In this document: positions 45,686 to 56,358 of the stretch, piece after piece
Numbering within the stretch: position 1 is the first letter of the stretch
Layout of the letters: every line of letters begins with the position of its first letter
NCBI GenBank assembly: GCA_905221115.1
Contig: CAJNBX010000001.1
Coordinates: forward strand, 124,001-188,000
Length of the DNA stretch: 64,000 nucleotides
Reading direction: 5' to 3'
Source: a bacterium
GTDB taxonomy: Bacteria; Bacillota; Bacilli; Lactobacillales; Streptococcaceae
Notes under the pieces: model-generated
Told to the model about the DNA's origin: nothing
The model's database searches: none
Seen by the model: only the letters and a program-made list of their open reading frames with translations
Translations under genes and position numbers: made by a program

Positions 45686-47161
45686 TTATTTTGCTTTCGC
45701 TGCGTACTCTTCGTTACGTTTGATCATTTGTTTTCTGTACCAAGCAAAGATTCCGATATAGAATACAAGGAAGACTACAGCACCAAGGATTGCTTTGATA
45801 TCACCTGTTGTAGTGTTACCAATTGTCCAACCAAGAAGTTTTTCGATTGGTCCTTCAAGAGTTGAGTGAGTAATCAATTGAGTTTCACTCACACCTGCTG
45901 GGAAGGCACCTACACCTTTAGCAAGTTCTGTTGCAAATGGTGCGATAAGTGTACCTGAAAGAAGGAAGAGTGGCAACAAGAGTGTTCCGAAGATAATCAT
46001 ACGGAGCAATTTACCACGTGTTACAACCAAGAGAGCTGGTGTAACACCCATAGCGATGATACCGGCAAGTGGCAAGATACCATTTCCGACTTTTGAAAGA
46101 AGCACTGCTTCAATCAACATGATTGGTGCAAGTACGTTGGCACAAGCCCAGATTTCAGCACGACCAGCAATGAATGGCCAGTCAAGACCGATATTGAATT
46201 TACGTCCTTGAAGACGTTTAGTAGCAACGTTTGTAATACCTTGTGAAAGAGGTTCTACGGCAGCGATGAACCATGAACCGATAAGTGAGAAGAGTTCCAA
46301 AGATACACCGGCAGTCAAACCAAGAGACAACCATCCTTTGATAACAAGACGCCATTTATCTGCATCGACAACACCTTCAATTGGATGTGGAGTTCCCATA
46401 ATACCGATTACAATACCAAGAATGAAACCGATGAAGAATTTAGATCCCCAGAAACCGATTTTCTTGTTCAATTTAGCAGCATCAAAGTCATATTTATCAA
46501 GACCTGGGAAGAATTTTTCAAAAATCTTATCCAAAACCATGATAACTGGGTTCATCATATAGTTCATGTGAGTTGAAGTCATTGGAGATGAACTTGGAGC
46601 GTTAAGAAGGTCATCAAATGTAGGTTTCATCAAGTCAGAGTTGATGATTTTAAGAACCCCAACAAGTACAATAGCTGCTGTAGCAATCAATAGTGAAACC
46701 CCTTGGCTCACACCGTTGTTGTCTGCATACCATTTAATCAAAAGACCTGTGATAGACAAGTGCCAGATATCAAAGATATCAACGTCAAGTGTATCTGTTT
46801 TCTTCATAGCAAGCATCACTATGTTGACAATCAACATGATGAGCAAGAAGTAAAGTGTCCAAGCAGAACCCCAAGTGATTGTAGCAAGTGGTGCCCAACC
46901 AACGTCGGTAATACTCAATTGAATACCAGTATTTTCAACGAATTTTGCAAGCGACGCTGAGAAAGCAGTGTTTAGCATACCGATGATAGCACCGATACCA
47001 GTAAGAGCGATGGCAAGTTTGATACCACCTTCAAGCGCTTTGGAGAATTTCACTCCAAAAAGTAGAGCCAATATTGTCAAAATGATCAACATGATGACAG
47101 GACCACCCATATCTAAGATAGGTGTGAAAAAGTCTTTGATTAGACCAAAGATTGCATCCAT
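45686..47161 (-). CDS. Galactitol-type PTS EIIC
   Basis: A 491-aa GatC-family membrane permease with about 11-12 helices: FTPILDMGGPVIMLIILTI, MDAIFGL start, GIPHPIEG-type loop (GTPHPIEGVVDADKW) and LTAGVSLELFSLIGSW. It moves a hexitol or galactose-like sugar. It lies near the lac genes and is encoded with EIIB and EIIA. The real substrate cannot be told; galactose is plausible given LacX and LacAB next to it. Confidence 0.9.
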   Translation of the reverse strand: MDAIFGLIKDFFTPILDMGGPVIMLIILTILALLFGVKFSKALEGGIKLAIALTGIGAIIGMLNTAFSASLAKFVENTGIQLSITDVGWAPLATITWGSAWTLYFLLIMLIVNIVMLAMKKTDTLDVDIFDIWHLSITGLLIKWYADNNGVSQGVSLLIATAAIVLVGVLKIINSDLMKPTFDDLLNAPSSSPMTSTHMNYMMNPVIMVLDKIFEKFFPGLDKYDFDAAKLNKKIGFWGSKFFIGFILGIVIGIMGTPHPIEGVVDADKWRLVIKGWLSLGLTAGVSLELFSLIGSWFIAAVEPLSQGITNVATKRLQGRKFNIGLDWPFIAGRAEIWACANVLAPIMLIEAVLLSKVGNGILPLAGIIAMGVTPALLVVTRGKLLRMIIFGTLLLPLFLLSGTLIAPFATELAKGVGAFPAGVSETQLITHSTLEGPIEKLLGWTIGNTTTGDIKAILGAVVFLVFYIGIFAWYRKQMIKRNEEYAAKAK

Positions 47162-47209
47162 AACAGTTCCTCCCTTTTTTATGTTATATGAATGTTAACA
47201 AATTGATAA

Positions 47210-47515
47210 TTAGCTTAATCCGTGTTCTTTGATAGCTGCTTCAATATTGTCAAATACTGGAGCACTCATAGCTGGGATACGGAATAAGATTGGTCCAGCT
47301 TCGATAACTGGAATACCTGGTTCAAAACCAAGATCTGTCGCAGCAATTGGTGTAAAGATGTCATAACCTTTGATAAGGTCTTCGTTGACGTCCTTAACCA
47401 TAACTGCATCACAGTGAACATCGTAACCACGGTTTGAAAGTTCTTCTTCAAGAGCACTTTTAATTTGGTGGCTTGAGTTAACACCTGCACCGCAGGCGGC
47501 AAGAATTTTAATCAT
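47210..47515 (-). CDS. Galactitol-type PTS EIIB
   Basis: A 101-aa EIIB (GatB-like) with the active Cys in ILAACGAGVNSSHQIK. Start ATG 47515 lies 9 bases after GGAGG; an upstream TTG would put that site inside the gene. It receives phosphate from the EIIA encoded 38 bases upstream. Confidence 0.9.
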   Translation of the reverse strand: MIKILAACGAGVNSSHQIKSALEEELSNRGYDVHCDAVMVKDVNEDLIKGYDIFTPIAATDLGFEPGIPVIEAGPILFRIPAMSAPVFDNIEAAIKEHGLS

Positions 47516-47553
47516 ATGGATTTCCTCCGATTTAATATTTTTAATAGACAAGA

Positions 47554-48030
47554 TTAAGCGATTGCTTCAGCGATATAAGCATAGAGGGCTTCTGGTTCAG
47601 AAATTTTTGATAGGTCTTCAAGATGACCATTTCCAGTAAAGAAGTCCATCAACTGAGCAAGAATATTAGTTTGACTTGAACTTGAGTTATTAATGATAAA
47701 GAAGAGCAGGGATACTTCTACTTCCTTATCTGGTGCAATCATATTGTGGAAAGTCACTGGTTTATCTAATCGAACGACCACAACTTTTTCAGCTAGATTA
47801 TGAACAATATCTGTATGAGGAATAGCCACATTCGGCAAATCCTTACCCAAAAATTCCATATCTAAGCCAGTTGGAAATGACTTTTCACGCGTGATCAAGG
47901 CTTCACGATAGGTTGGAGTCACGATTTCTCGTTCTTCCAATAAAGTTGCAACCTGATCAAAGAGATGTTCTTGATTATCCGCTTCTAAGCAAAACACAAG
48001 GTTTTTGTCAAAGAAATGATCTAATCCCAT
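47554..48030 (-). CDS. PTS EIIA (fructose/mannitol type)
   Basis: A 158-aa EIIA with the active His in VAIPHTDIVHN, and GLDMEFLGKDLPNVA before it, of the mannitol/fructose/Ntr superfamily. Start ATG 48030 (MGLDHFFDKN) follows AAGGG; the upstream ATG at 48051 lacks a ribosome site. It is the first gene of the operon and has its own promoter with a candidate cre site. Confidence 0.9.
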   Translation of the reverse strand: MGLDHFFDKNLVFCLEADNQEHLFDQVATLLEEREIVTPTYREALITREKSFPTGLDMEFLGKDLPNVAIPHTDIVHNLAEKVVVVRLDKPVTFHNMIAPDKEVEVSLLFFIINNSSSSQTNILAQLMDFFTGNGHLEDLSKISEPEALYAYIAEAIA

Positions 48031-48066
48031 AAGGTTTTCCCTTCTTTCCATTAACTTTATGCCATA

Positions 48067-48095
48067 AGTATAACACTATATGAAATCGTTGTCAA
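48067..48095 (-). promoter_or_regulatory. Promoter of the galactitol-type PTS operon
   Basis: TTGACA, 17 bases, TATACT on the minus strand, 36 bases before the EIIA ATG. Confidence 0.85.
48081..48094 (-). promoter_or_regulatory. Candidate cre site in the galactitol-type PTS promoter
   Basis: TGAAATCGTTGTCA (plus-strand reading) matches 12 of 14 cre positions and overlaps the -35 box. Confidence 0.5.
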
Positions 48096-48209
48096 TATTT
48101 TTCTGTTGTTTTTTGTCTCTTTTTTTATATTTTTGTTGTTTTTGCAGTTTGTTGCGTAAAAACAAACACATAAACAAACACTTCAAACATTTTTTCTGTT
48201 CTAGAAACT

Positions 48210-48236
48210 AAAAAAGCAGACCATTTAAGCCTACTT
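48210..48236 (-). terminator. Terminator of lepA
   Basis: AGTAGGC pairs with GTCTGCT (G-U allowed) around a 7-base loop, then TTTTTT on the minus strand, about 55 bases past the lepA stop. Confidence 0.65.
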
Positions 48237-48290
48237 TACTATTGATTCTTATATAAATTTCCTATTAACAAGAAAAACAATTCTGATAAC

Positions 48291-50114
48291 TTATTCTTCA
48301 TCCATACTCAAGACGCTGAGGAAGGCTTCTTGTGGGACTTCTACTGATCCGATGGCTTTCATGCGTTTCTTACCAGCTTTTTGTTTTTCAAGGAGTTTAC
48401 GTTTACGAGAAACGTCACCACCGTAACACTTAGCAAGTACGTTCTTACGAAGGGCCTTGATATCAGTACGAGCCACGATTTTGTGTCCAATTGCTGCTTG
48501 GATTGGTACCTCAAATTGTTGACGAGGGATGATTTTCTTGAGCTTATCAACGATGAGTTTCCCACGTTCGTAGGCAAAATCCTTGTGAACGATAAAGCTG
48601 AGGGCATCCACCTTGTCTCCATTGAGAAGGATATCCATTTTCACTAGCTTAGATGGGCGATACTCTGACAATTCGTAGTCAAAACTTGCATAACCACGTG
48701 TCGAAGATTTAAGTTTATCAAAGAAATCAAAGACGATTTCAGCAAGAGGAATTTGATAGATGACATTAACACGATTATCATCGATATAATCCATAGTCAC
48801 AAAGTCACCACGCTTGCGCTGAGCCAATTCCATTACTGCTCCTACGAACTCCTGTGGTACCATGATTTGAGCTTTAACATAAGGCTCTTCAATGGTTGCA
48901 ATCTTGGTTGGATCTGGGAATTCAGACGGGTTTGACACATCCATTGATTCGCCGTCAGTCAAATTAACCTTGTAAATAACAGACGGAGCTGTCATAATGA
49001 GGTCAATATTGAACTCACGCTCTAAACGCTCTTGGATAACATCCATATGAAGAAGTCCAAGGAATCCACAACGGAAACCAAATCCAAGTGCCTGAGATGT
49101 TTCTGGTTCAAACTGCAAGCTGGCATCATTTAGTTGCAATTTTTCAAGGGCTTCACGAAGGTCATTGTACTTGTTTGATTCAATTGGATAGAGACCCGCA
49201 AAGACCATAGGATTCATCTGCTTGTAACCATGTAATGGCTCTGCAGCAGGGTTGGTCGCCAAGGTAACGGTGTCCCCGACACGAGTGTCCTGAACCGTCT
49301 TAATAGAAGCCGCAATATAACCAACGTCACCAGTCGCAAGGAAATCACGACCAACTGCTTTTGGTGTGAAAATACCGACTTCCGTAACATCAAAGGTCTT
49401 GCCATTGCTCATGAGCTGAATCTTATCACCAGGTTTGACCACTCCATCCATAACACGCACTTGGAGGATAACTCCACGGTAAGCATCGTAAACCGAGTCG
49501 AAAATCAAGGCCTTAAGAGGCGCCGTCACATCACCTGTTGGAGCTGGCACTTTTTCTACGATTTGCTCAAGGATTTCTTCGATACCAATACCAGCCTTGG
49601 CAGAAGCCAATACTGCTTCGCTGGCATCCAAACCAATGACATCTTCAATTTCTGTACGCACGCGCTCAGGATCTGCAGCTGGCAGGTCAATCTTGTTAAT
49701 GACTGGCATGATTTCCAAATCATTGTCCAAGGCTAGATACACGTTGGCAAGGGTTTGAGCCTCAATTCCTTGAGCAGCATCAACCACCAAAATCGCTCCC
49801 TCACAGGCAGCGAGCGAACGTGAAACTTCATAGGTAAAGTCTACATGCCCCGGCGTGTCAATCAAGTGGAAAATATAAGTTTCCCCATCTTTTGCAGTAT
49901 AATTCAGCTCGATAGCATTGAGTTTAATGGTAATCCCACGTTCCCGTTCTAAATCCATGCTATCCAAAAGTTGGGCCTGCATTTCACGACTGGAAACCGT
50001 CTCTGTTTTTTCCAAAATGCGGTCTGCTAGAGTTGATTTCCCGTGGTCAATATGGGCGATAATAGAGAAGTTACGGATCTTCTCCTGTCGTTTTTTCAAT
50101 TCTTCTAAGTTCAT
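48291..50114 (-). CDS. lepA: Elongation factor 4 (LepA)
   Basis: A 607-aa translational GTPase that back-translocates ribosomes or acts in subunit assembly. G motifs are intact: [10 protein letters not shown], the switch [13 protein letters not shown] and NKIDLPA; domains II, III, V and the LepA-specific C-terminal domain follow. Start ATG 50114 ([15 protein letters not shown]) has AAAGGA before it. An in-frame extension upstream to 50177 is not supported. Confidence 0.97.
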   Translation of the reverse strand: MNLEELKKRQEKIRNFSIIAHIDHGKSTLADRILEKTETVSSREMQAQLLDSMDLERERGITIKLNAIELNYTAKDGETYIFHLIDTPGHVDFTYEVSRSLAACEGAILVVDAAQGIEAQTLANVYLALDNDLEIMPVINKIDLPAADPERVRTEIEDVIGLDASEAVLASAKAGIGIEEILEQIVEKVPAPTGDVTAPLKALIFDSVYDAYRGVILQVRVMDGVVKPGDKIQLMSNGKTFDVTEVGIFTPKAVGRDFLATGDVGYIAASIKTVQDTRVGDTVTLATNPAAEPLHGYKQMNPMVFAGLYPIESNKYNDLREALEKLQLNDASLQFEPETSQALGFGFRCGFLGLLHMDVIQERLEREFNIDLIMTAPSVIYKVNLTDGESMDVSNPSEFPDPTKIATIEEPYVKAQIMVPQEFVGAVMELAQRKRGDFVTMDYIDDNRVNVIYQIPLAEIVFDFFDKLKSSTRGYASFDYELSEYRPSKLVKMDILLNGDKVDALSFIVHKDFAYERGKLIVDKLKKIIPRQQFEVPIQAAIGHKIVARTDIKALRKNVLAKCYGGDVSRKRKLLEKQKAGKKRMKAIGSVEVPQEAFLSVLSMDEE

Positions 50115-50142
50115 GATTCTCTTCCTTTCAGGGTATCTATTT

Positions 50143-50171
50143 ATTATAAATTGTTTTTGACATTTTGACAA
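50143..50171 (-). promoter_or_regulatory. lepA promoter
   Basis: TTGTCA, 17 bases, TATAAT on the minus strand, directly before the lepA ribosome site. Confidence 0.75.
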
Positions 50172-50192
50172 GACCATACCCTGCTAGGAGTA

Positions 50193-50921
50193 CTAATCTT
50201 CAGCGACAAAGCCGTCATTTTCGATAAAGTGGTGTTCTGTCATTCCTTGGTCTGTAAAGACAATCCCATGAAGGACACCACCATAAACAGCTCCTCCATC
50301 CATTCCAATCTTGCCATCTTCTGTAGTCCAAAGCTCAGCAGTACCACGTTCTTGCTTTAACAAACCATAGACCGGTGTGTGACCAAAGACAATGGTTTTC
50401 CCAGTATGGTTTTCTGCTTCGTGGAATGGTTTTCTAAGCCAGACTTTCTTATAATCTGTTGTTTCATGCCAGTCATCCAAGGTTAAATCAATACCTGCGT
50501 GAACAAAGATATACTTGTCTGTCTCTACCACAAATGGCATTTGACGAATAAATTCGACCAAATCTGCTGCTTCGGTGGTAACCCGCTTGGCATCTTCTAC
50601 CCCATCAACTGGCGCATCCAAGGGACGACCTAGGATAGAGTTAATGGTTGTATCTCCACCATTGCGACGATAATGGTCATAACTTTCTTCTGGGTCATCT
50701 AGCCAAGTCAAAAACATATACTCGTGATTTCCTGACAAACAGATCGCCCCTTGATTGTCCACTAAGTCCTTAACCATCTCTAGGACACGGCGACTATCTT
50801 CACCACGGTCAATCAAGTCCCCTAGAAAGAGTAACTGGGTCTGACCATCCCATGTTTTGAGAAGGTCTTCCAGCATCCCAGCTTTTCCGTGAACATCTCC
50901 AATTACATAATAGTCTGTCAT
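50193..50921 (-). CDS. Calcineurin-like metallophosphatase
   Basis: A 242-aa PPP-type phosphatase. The metal and catalytic motifs are complete: GDVHGK, GDLIDRGEDS, GNHEYMF, then VHAGIDL and FGHTPV. The family includes Ser/Thr protein phosphatases and Ap4A hydrolases, so the substrate is open. It starts one base after recN and shares its transcript. Confidence 0.88.
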   Translation of the reverse strand: MTDYYVIGDVHGKAGMLEDLLKTWDGQTQLLFLGDLIDRGEDSRRVLEMVKDLVDNQGAICLSGNHEYMFLTWLDDPEESYDHYRRNGGDTTINSILGRPLDAPVDGVEDAKRVTTEAADLVEFIRQMPFVVETDKYIFVHAGIDLTLDDWHETTDYKKVWLRKPFHEAENHTGKTIVFGHTPVYGLLKQERGTAELWTTEDGKIGMDGGAVYGGVLHGIVFTDQGMTEHHFIENDGFVAED

Positions 50922-50922
50922 C

Positions 50923-52590
50923 TTATTTCTCCCTGTTTCTCAACAATTCTCTGGCTTGCGTCAGGGCTGCTTGCGTCACATCATCACCTGCCAACATCTT
51001 AGCAACTTCTTCCACTCGCTCTTCAACCGTCAAGAGACGAACAGTCGAAACTGTTGAATGGTCATTACTAATCTTCTCAATAAAGAATTGATAATCCGCA
51101 ATCGCAATCACTTGTGGCAAATGGGAAATAGCCAGAACCTGACCATGCTGGCCAATCTTGTGAATCTTCTGTGCAATGGCCTGGGCTACACGGCCTGAAA
51201 CTCCCGTATCCACTTCATCAAAGACAATACTTGTCTTGCCTTCTTTACGTGAAAAGGCAGACTTAATGGCTAGCATGAGACGAGATAATTCCCCACCAGA
51301 TGCAACCTTGACCAAGGGTTTAAAGTCTTCACCAGGGTTGGTTGAAATATAAAACTCAACCATTTCATTGCCCTCACGACTGAATTTCCCCTTGCTAAAA
51401 CGAACCTGAAACTGGGCTTTCTCCATATAAAGATCTTGCAGTTCTTGTTTAATCTCTGCTTCCAATTGCTGAGCCAAGTCATGACGAGCAGATGCAAGCT
51501 GACCTGCCAAATCGACAAGATTAACTTCCAATTTCTTGAGCTCGGTTTCCATGTCCTCAGACGAAAGGTTATTGCCAGTCAAGAGATTGTATTCTTCCGT
51601 AATCTTGGCAAAATAAAGCAAGACATCGTCAACAGTCCCACCATACTTACGGGTAATAGTATGAAGGAGGTCCAAACGATTCTCGACTTGCATGAGGCGA
51701 TTGCCATCAAAATCAAGATCCTCAATGATAGCTTCCAAACGTTTGCTAATGTCTTCTAAGACATAATAGGTCTCAGACAGTGAGCTTGAAATTTCACGGT
51801 ATTCAGGGTCATACTCTTCGACACTTTCCATGTCATTCATGGCCGAACGAACATTGGCCAGACTTGAAAAGTCTTCATTGTCCAACATACCATAGGCATT
51901 AGTCAGTGTATCCGCAATATTTTTATGATTTAGAAGTTTATCTCGCTCTTGATTGAGAGTCAAGTCTTCACCTGCTTGCAAGTTTGCTGCCTCTATCTCT
52001 GCCATTTGAAATTCCAACATTTCGATACGTGCCTTGTGTTCCTGTTGGTTTTTCTTGACTTCCAGAACCTGCTTACGCATTTTTCGATAGGCATCAAAAC
52101 TCGTTTGATAGGTTTCTTTCAAGCCCCAAAAAACTACGTCACCGAATTCATCCAACATCTGGATATGCAGTTGAGGACGCATTAACTCTTCTTGGTCATG
52201 TTGACCATGAATATCCACAAGATGTTGTCCAATAGCACGCAAAACAGACAGATTAACCATCTGACCATTGACACGACTAATACTACGACCATTTTGCAGA
52301 ATTTCCCGACGGATGATAATCTCATCACCCAATTCTAAACCTTGCTCATCAAAAATTTCCTGCAAAAGGCGACTATTTTCAACTGAGAAAAGTCCCTCAA
52401 TCTCTGCCTTTGGTGCACCATGACGAATAACATCTGTCGTCGCACGAGCTCCCAACATCATATTCATGGCATCAATGATAATCGACTTCCCTGCACCTGT
52501 TTCACCAGTCAGGACAGTCATCCCCTTTTCAAAATTGAGGGAAATAGCCTCAATAATGGCAAAGTTTTTTATCGAAATTTCAAGTAACAT
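50923..52590 (-). CDS. recN: DNA repair protein RecN
   Basis: A 555-aa SMC-like ATPase that joins broken DNA ends. Walker A GETGAGKSIIIDA lies near the N-terminus, coiled coils occupy about 150-360, and signature VASGGELSRLMLAIK plus Walker B (SIVFDEVDTGVSG) near the end. It follows argR by 6 bases in the conserved recN-argR-tlyA-ispA-xseBA order of streptococci. Confidence 0.97.
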   Translation of the reverse strand: MLLEISIKNFAIIEAISLNFEKGMTVLTGETGAGKSIIIDAMNMMLGARATTDVIRHGAPKAEIEGLFSVENSRLLQEIFDEQGLELGDEIIIRREILQNGRSISRVNGQMVNLSVLRAIGQHLVDIHGQHDQEELMRPQLHIQMLDEFGDVVFWGLKETYQTSFDAYRKMRKQVLEVKKNQQEHKARIEMLEFQMAEIEAANLQAGEDLTLNQERDKLLNHKNIADTLTNAYGMLDNEDFSSLANVRSAMNDMESVEEYDPEYREISSSLSETYYVLEDISKRLEAIIEDLDFDGNRLMQVENRLDLLHTITRKYGGTVDDVLLYFAKITEEYNLLTGNNLSSEDMETELKKLEVNLVDLAGQLASARHDLAQQLEAEIKQELQDLYMEKAQFQVRFSKGKFSREGNEMVEFYISTNPGEDFKPLVKVASGGELSRLMLAIKSAFSRKEGKTSIVFDEVDTGVSGRVAQAIAQKIHKIGQHGQVLAISHLPQVIAIADYQFFIEKISNDHSTVSTVRLLTVEERVEEVAKMLAGDDVTQAALTQARELLRNREK

Positions 52591-52596
52591 ATAGAC

Positions 52597-53028
52597 CTAC
52601 CAATTTTTTACTTGTTCAAAGATTTCCTCAGCTAGACTTTCACTTCTGGCAATGACTAAAATTGAGCTATCATCAGCTAAACAGCTAAAAATCTTGTCTG
52701 CAAAAGTCTCGATTAACTGAGCTTTTACAAAAGCCGTATTTCCTGGAATAACTTGAAGATTGATCATCTTATCCATCAATTCAGCCGATTCGATATTGTC
52801 TTCAGCCAGTTGCAGGCTTTTTACGATTGATTTTGGTAATTCATAGACATAGGTGTTGTCTCTCAAAGGAATTTTGACAATGCCTAGCTCTTTGATATCT
52901 CGGGATACCGTCGCTTGAGTAGCAGTGATTCCTGCCTCTTTCAAGTGTTCTACGATTTCTTCTTGTGTACCGATTTGATAATCTGTCACAAATCGTCTAA
53001 TTTTTTCAAGTCTCTCTTTTTTATTCAT
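52597..53028 (-). CDS. argR: Arginine repressor-family regulator
   Basis: A 143-aa ArgR/AhrC. The winged HTH (TQEEIVEHLKEAGITATQATVSRDIKELGIV) is followed by the hexamer-forming, arginine-binding domain with a conserved Asp pair (CLADDSSILVIA). Streptococci have several ArgR paralogues; the one next to recN is usually called argR or ahrC. It overlaps tlyA by 8 bases. Confidence 0.92.
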   Translation of the reverse strand: MNKKERLEKIRRFVTDYQIGTQEEIVEHLKEAGITATQATVSRDIKELGIVKIPLRDNTYVYELPKSIVKSLQLAEDNIESAELMDKMINLQVIPGNTAFVKAQLIETFADKIFSCLADDSSILVIARSESLAEEIFEQVKNW

Positions 53029-53836
53029 TTTTAAATTGACTATGCGCCCTCTCTACTACTTCTTCAATTTCAGCAAGAACCTGATTGCTTGCTGACTCTT
53101 CTTTTTTCAAATATGCTAAAAACTCAATATTTCCATGACCGCCTTGGATGGGAGAAAAGTCCAATCCAAGGACTGAAAAGCCTTCCTCTACTGCCATAGC
53201 TGTGACAGATTCAAGGACATGTTGATGGACCTTGGCATCACGAATGATTCCATTTTTCCCAATCTGCTCTCGACCTGCCTCAAACTGAGGCTTAACCAAA
53301 GCCACGACCTGACCTTGATCTGCCAAGACACGGTGCAAGGCTGGCAAAATCAGACTGAGGGAAATGAAACTCACATCAATACTGGCAAAGCTCGGTTCCT
53401 TTTCAAAATCGGTCTTTTCTGCATAGCGGAAATTGAACTGCTCCATGCTGACAACTCGCGGGTCCTGGCGTAGTTTCCAAGCCAACTGATTGGTACCAAC
53501 ATCAACTGCAAAGACCAACTCAGCACCATTTTGCAACATGACATCGGTAAAACCACCAGTAGAAGCACCTATATCAATTGTTGTAGCTCCTTCTACTGAC
53601 AAATCAAAGACCTGCAAGGCCTTCTCCAGTTTCAAGCCACCACGACTAACATATTTGAGTTTCTCCCCCTTGAGTTTTAACTCGGTGTCATCTGGAATTT
53701 TCTCTCCTGGCTTGTCAAACCGTTCTCCATTAAGGACTGCTACGACTAAGCCAGCCATGACACCACGTTTTGCCTGCTCTCGCGTTTCAAACAAGCCCTG
53801 TTTATAAGCTAGTACATCCACTCTTTCCTTAGCCAT
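53021..53836 (-). CDS. tlyA: TlyA-family rRNA methyltransferase
   Basis: A 271-aa protein with an N-terminal S4 RNA-binding domain (about 1-60, RVDVLAYKQGLFETREQAKR) and an FtsJ-like methyltransferase (DIGASTGGFTDVMLQNG, then VALVKPQFEAG). Mycobacterial TlyA makes 2'-O-methylcytidines in rRNA; older names call it hemolysin A. It overlaps ispA by 8 bases and argR by 8 bases. Confidence 0.92.
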   Translation of the reverse strand: MAKERVDVLAYKQGLFETREQAKRGVMAGLVVAVLNGERFDKPGEKIPDDTELKLKGEKLKYVSRGGLKLEKALQVFDLSVEGATTIDIGASTGGFTDVMLQNGAELVFAVDVGTNQLAWKLRQDPRVVSMEQFNFRYAEKTDFEKEPSFASIDVSFISLSLILPALHRVLADQGQVVALVKPQFEAGREQIGKNGIIRDAKVHQHVLESVTAMAVEEGFSVLGLDFSPIQGGHGNIEFLAYLKKEESASNQVLAEIEEVVERAHSQFKNE

Positions 53837-54704
53837 TGATCCTCAAACTTTCTAATACTTTTACAATCGATTCTGTTTCAAAGGGAACCTGCTGGGCAAT
53901 TTCTTCTAATTTGGCATTAGCTTGATCCAAAGTCTGATTACAAAAGGCAATAGCCTCTTCCAAGCCCAACAAGGCTGGATAGGTTGATTTTTCTGCCTGT
54001 AGGTCCTTTTGAGGCGTCTTGCCGATTTCCTCAAAACTGGCAGTCACATCCAGTACATCATCTCGAACTTGAAAAGCAAGTCCAATCAATTCCCCAACAG
54101 TTTTCAGCTTTGCCTGCATTTCAGGAGCCAATTCAGCTATAATAGCAGCTGCTTGGAAGGGATAGGCTAGTAATTTCCCAGTCTTATTGGCATGAATAGT
54201 CTGGAGTTCTTCCAAAGACAAGTGTTGGTGTTCGCCTTCCATATCCAAAACCTGGCCTGCTACCATACCCAGACTACCTGAAGCAAGCGATAAGTTGGCA
54301 ATCAAGTCCACCTTGATCTGACTTGGCAAATCTGCCTGCGCTATCAAGGCATAAGGATCTAGGAACAAGGCATCTCCAGCCAAAATCGCCATAGCTTCAC
54401 CGAATTTCTTATGGTTTGTGAGCTGACCTCTGCGATAATCATCATCATCCATAGCTGGAAGATCATCATGAATCAAGCTACCCGTATGAATCATTTCCAA
54501 GGCAGCAGCCACCTGCGCATGAGCTGGTTGGATCGTGATGTGCAAGGCTTCCAAAACTTCTAACAGAAGAAAAGGCCGAATACGCTTACCACCCGCATGA
54601 ATGGAATAGAGAACAGATTCTCGCAAACTAGAGGCAAACTGCTGGTCTCCATAAAAGTCTTCCAAAGCCGACTCGACAAGAGCTAATTTTTCTTGCTTCT
54701 TCAT
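53829..54704 (-). CDS. ispA: Farnesyl diphosphate synthase (polyprenyl synthetase family)
   Basis: A 291-aa class I prenyltransferase. First Asp-rich motif [10 protein letters not shown], second DDVLD; Lys/Arg at the N-terminus ([13 protein letters not shown]). It supplies farnesyl diphosphate for undecaprenyl phosphate, the cell-wall lipid carrier. It overlaps xseB by 4 bases (ATGA). Confidence 0.94.
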   Translation of the reverse strand: MKKQEKLALVESALEDFYGDQQFASSLRESVLYSIHAGGKRIRPFLLLEVLEALHITIQPAHAQVAAALEMIHTGSLIHDDLPAMDDDDYRRGQLTNHKKFGEAMAILAGDALFLDPYALIAQADLPSQIKVDLIANLSLASGSLGMVAGQVLDMEGEHQHLSLEELQTIHANKTGKLLAYPFQAAAIIAELAPEMQAKLKTVGELIGLAFQVRDDVLDVTASFEEIGKTPQKDLQAEKSTYPALLGLEEAIAFCNQTLDQANAKLEEIAQQVPFETESIVKVLESLRING

Positions 54705-54913
54705 TCAAAATCACTTTCTGTTCCGTCTTCTTGCATGACCTTGACCAAGGTCTTTTCAGCCTTGTCCAGCGTCGCTTGGAGCTCTTTTGACAAGACCATA
54801 CCCTTTTGAAAGGCAGCAATCGCATCTTCCAGAGCAATTTCACCATTTTCCAAACTTTGGACAATGTTCTCCAGTTCAGCTAGATTTTCCTCAAATTTCT
54901 TTTGTTTTGACAT
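54701..54913 (-). CDS. xseB: Exonuclease VII small subunit
   Basis: A 70-aa helical protein ([20 protein letters not shown]), which binds XseA in the nuclease complex. It overlaps the 3' end of xseA by 23 bases and ispA by 4 bases, showing tight coupling. Confidence 0.95.
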   Translation of the reverse strand: MSKQKKFEENLAELENIVQSLENGEIALEDAIAAFQKGMVLSKELQATLDKAEKTLVKVMQEDGTESDFE

Positions 54914-56231
54914 CTTTAACCTCTAATTCTACTCGACCATCTCGCATCAAAAGCGTTACTTGGTCTGTTTTCTTTAAATTCTCAACCGAATCGACTACTG
55001 AATCTTCTTTCTTGACAATTGCATAGCCACGCGCCACGATTCGACTGGTATCCAACATCAACAAGGCTTCTGAAAGTCTTTTCACCTCAGCAACCTTGGC
55101 ATCATAAACCAGCGCCATTTGGCTACGTAAGAGCTTGTCCAACTGGCCTAGACGGTCTTGATAACGTTGGATTTTAGTAACAGGTGATAATTGAACCAGT
55201 CGATGCGTCCTTGCTTGGACTAGTTGGTTGCTATCGGAAATCCGTGTTCGCAAACTTTGTTTTAAGCGCAGTTGCAGCTGATCCAAGCGTTGCAAATAAC
55301 CATCATACAAACGCTCTGGCTGTCTAAAGATAACAGACTGACTGCATTTTTTCAAAGCTTCTTGTTTCTTAGATAGGACATTTCGGACTGCCGTTGCCAT
55401 CCGTTTTTCCTGATTTTGCAAATGAGCTAATAAATCTAACTTGGTCACAGGTGTTGCTAGTTCAGCTGCAGCTGTTGGCGTTGCCGCCCGACGATCCGCT
55501 ACAAAATCTGCCAAGGTCACATCCGTCTCATGCCCCACACTAGAAATGATTGGCAAACGAGATTCAAAAATCGCTCGTACCACAATTTCTTCGTTAAAGG
55601 CCCAGAGATCCTCTATGGAACCACCACCACGACCAATAATGAGCAAGTCCAAATCGTCACGTTGATTAGCACGAGCAATATTTCCAGCAATTTCCTCCGC
55701 AGAACCCTCACCTTGCACCTTGGTCGGATAGAGAAGAATGTCCACACCTGGAAAGCGCCTGCTGACGGTCGTGATAATATCTCGAATCACGGCTCCACTG
55801 CGACTGGTTACTACACCAATTCTCTTAGAAAATTGGGGCAGAGCTTGCTTGAAGCGTTCTTGAAACAGGCCTTCTTCTGTCAATTTTTTCTTGAGTTGTT
55901 CAAACTGAATCGCAAGCGCCCCAACCCCATCAGGCTCAGCCTTTTCAATGATGATGGAGTAGCTACCACTCGGTTCATAGACCTGTACACGCCCAATCAC
56001 ATTGATCTTCATCCCTTCTTCCAGGTCGAAACCTAATTTCTGATAAATTCCAGACCAAATAGTCGCTTGAATAACTGCATGGTCATCTTTTAAGGAGAAA
56101 TATTGGTGAGTAGGTCGTTTACGAAAATTGGAAACTTGACCAGTTAAATAGACCCGTTCCAAATAAGGGTCTTTATCGAATTTCATTTTCAGATACTTGG
56201 TCAAAGTTGTTACCGATAAATACTTTTCCAT
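54891..56231 (-). CDS. xseA: Exonuclease VII large subunit
   Basis: A 446-aa subunit: OB fold (about 1-100, [18 protein letters not shown]), catalytic core ([48 protein letters not shown]) and long coiled coils. It degrades single-stranded DNA. ATG 56231 ([10 protein letters not shown]) is preferred; a GTG two codons upstream is in frame. It heads the xseA-xseB-ispA-tlyA-argR-recN-phosphatase run. Confidence 0.96.
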   Translation of the reverse strand: MEKYLSVTTLTKYLKMKFDKDPYLERVYLTGQVSNFRKRPTHQYFSLKDDHAVIQATIWSGIYQKLGFDLEEGMKINVIGRVQVYEPSGSYSIIIEKAEPDGVGALAIQFEQLKKKLTEEGLFQERFKQALPQFSKRIGVVTSRSGAVIRDIITTVSRRFPGVDILLYPTKVQGEGSAEEIAGNIARANQRDDLDLLIIGRGGGSIEDLWAFNEEIVVRAIFESRLPIISSVGHETDVTLADFVADRRAATPTAAAELATPVTKLDLLAHLQNQEKRMATAVRNVLSKKQEALKKCSQSVIFRQPERLYDGYLQRLDQLQLRLKQSLRTRISDSNQLVQARTHRLVQLSPVTKIQRYQDRLGQLDKLLRSQMALVYDAKVAEVKRLSEALLMLDTSRIVARGYAIVKKEDSVVDSVENLKKTDQVTLLMRDGRVELEVKDVKTKEI

Positions 56232-56326
56232 CTCCACCTACTATTCATTTTCTTGCTCTTTCATGGGTATTATTATACCAAAAATATGCCTAAAAATCTC
56301 CATTTATGTACCATTATGAGAGAAAA

Positions 56327-56351
56327 ATAGAAAAAGGAGGCAAGGCCTCCA
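56327..56351 (-). terminator. Terminator of udk
   Basis: GGAGGC and GCCTCC form a stem around a 3-base loop, then TTTTT on the minus strand, 8 bases past the udk stop. Confidence 0.75.
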
Positions 56352-56358
56352 CATCTGT

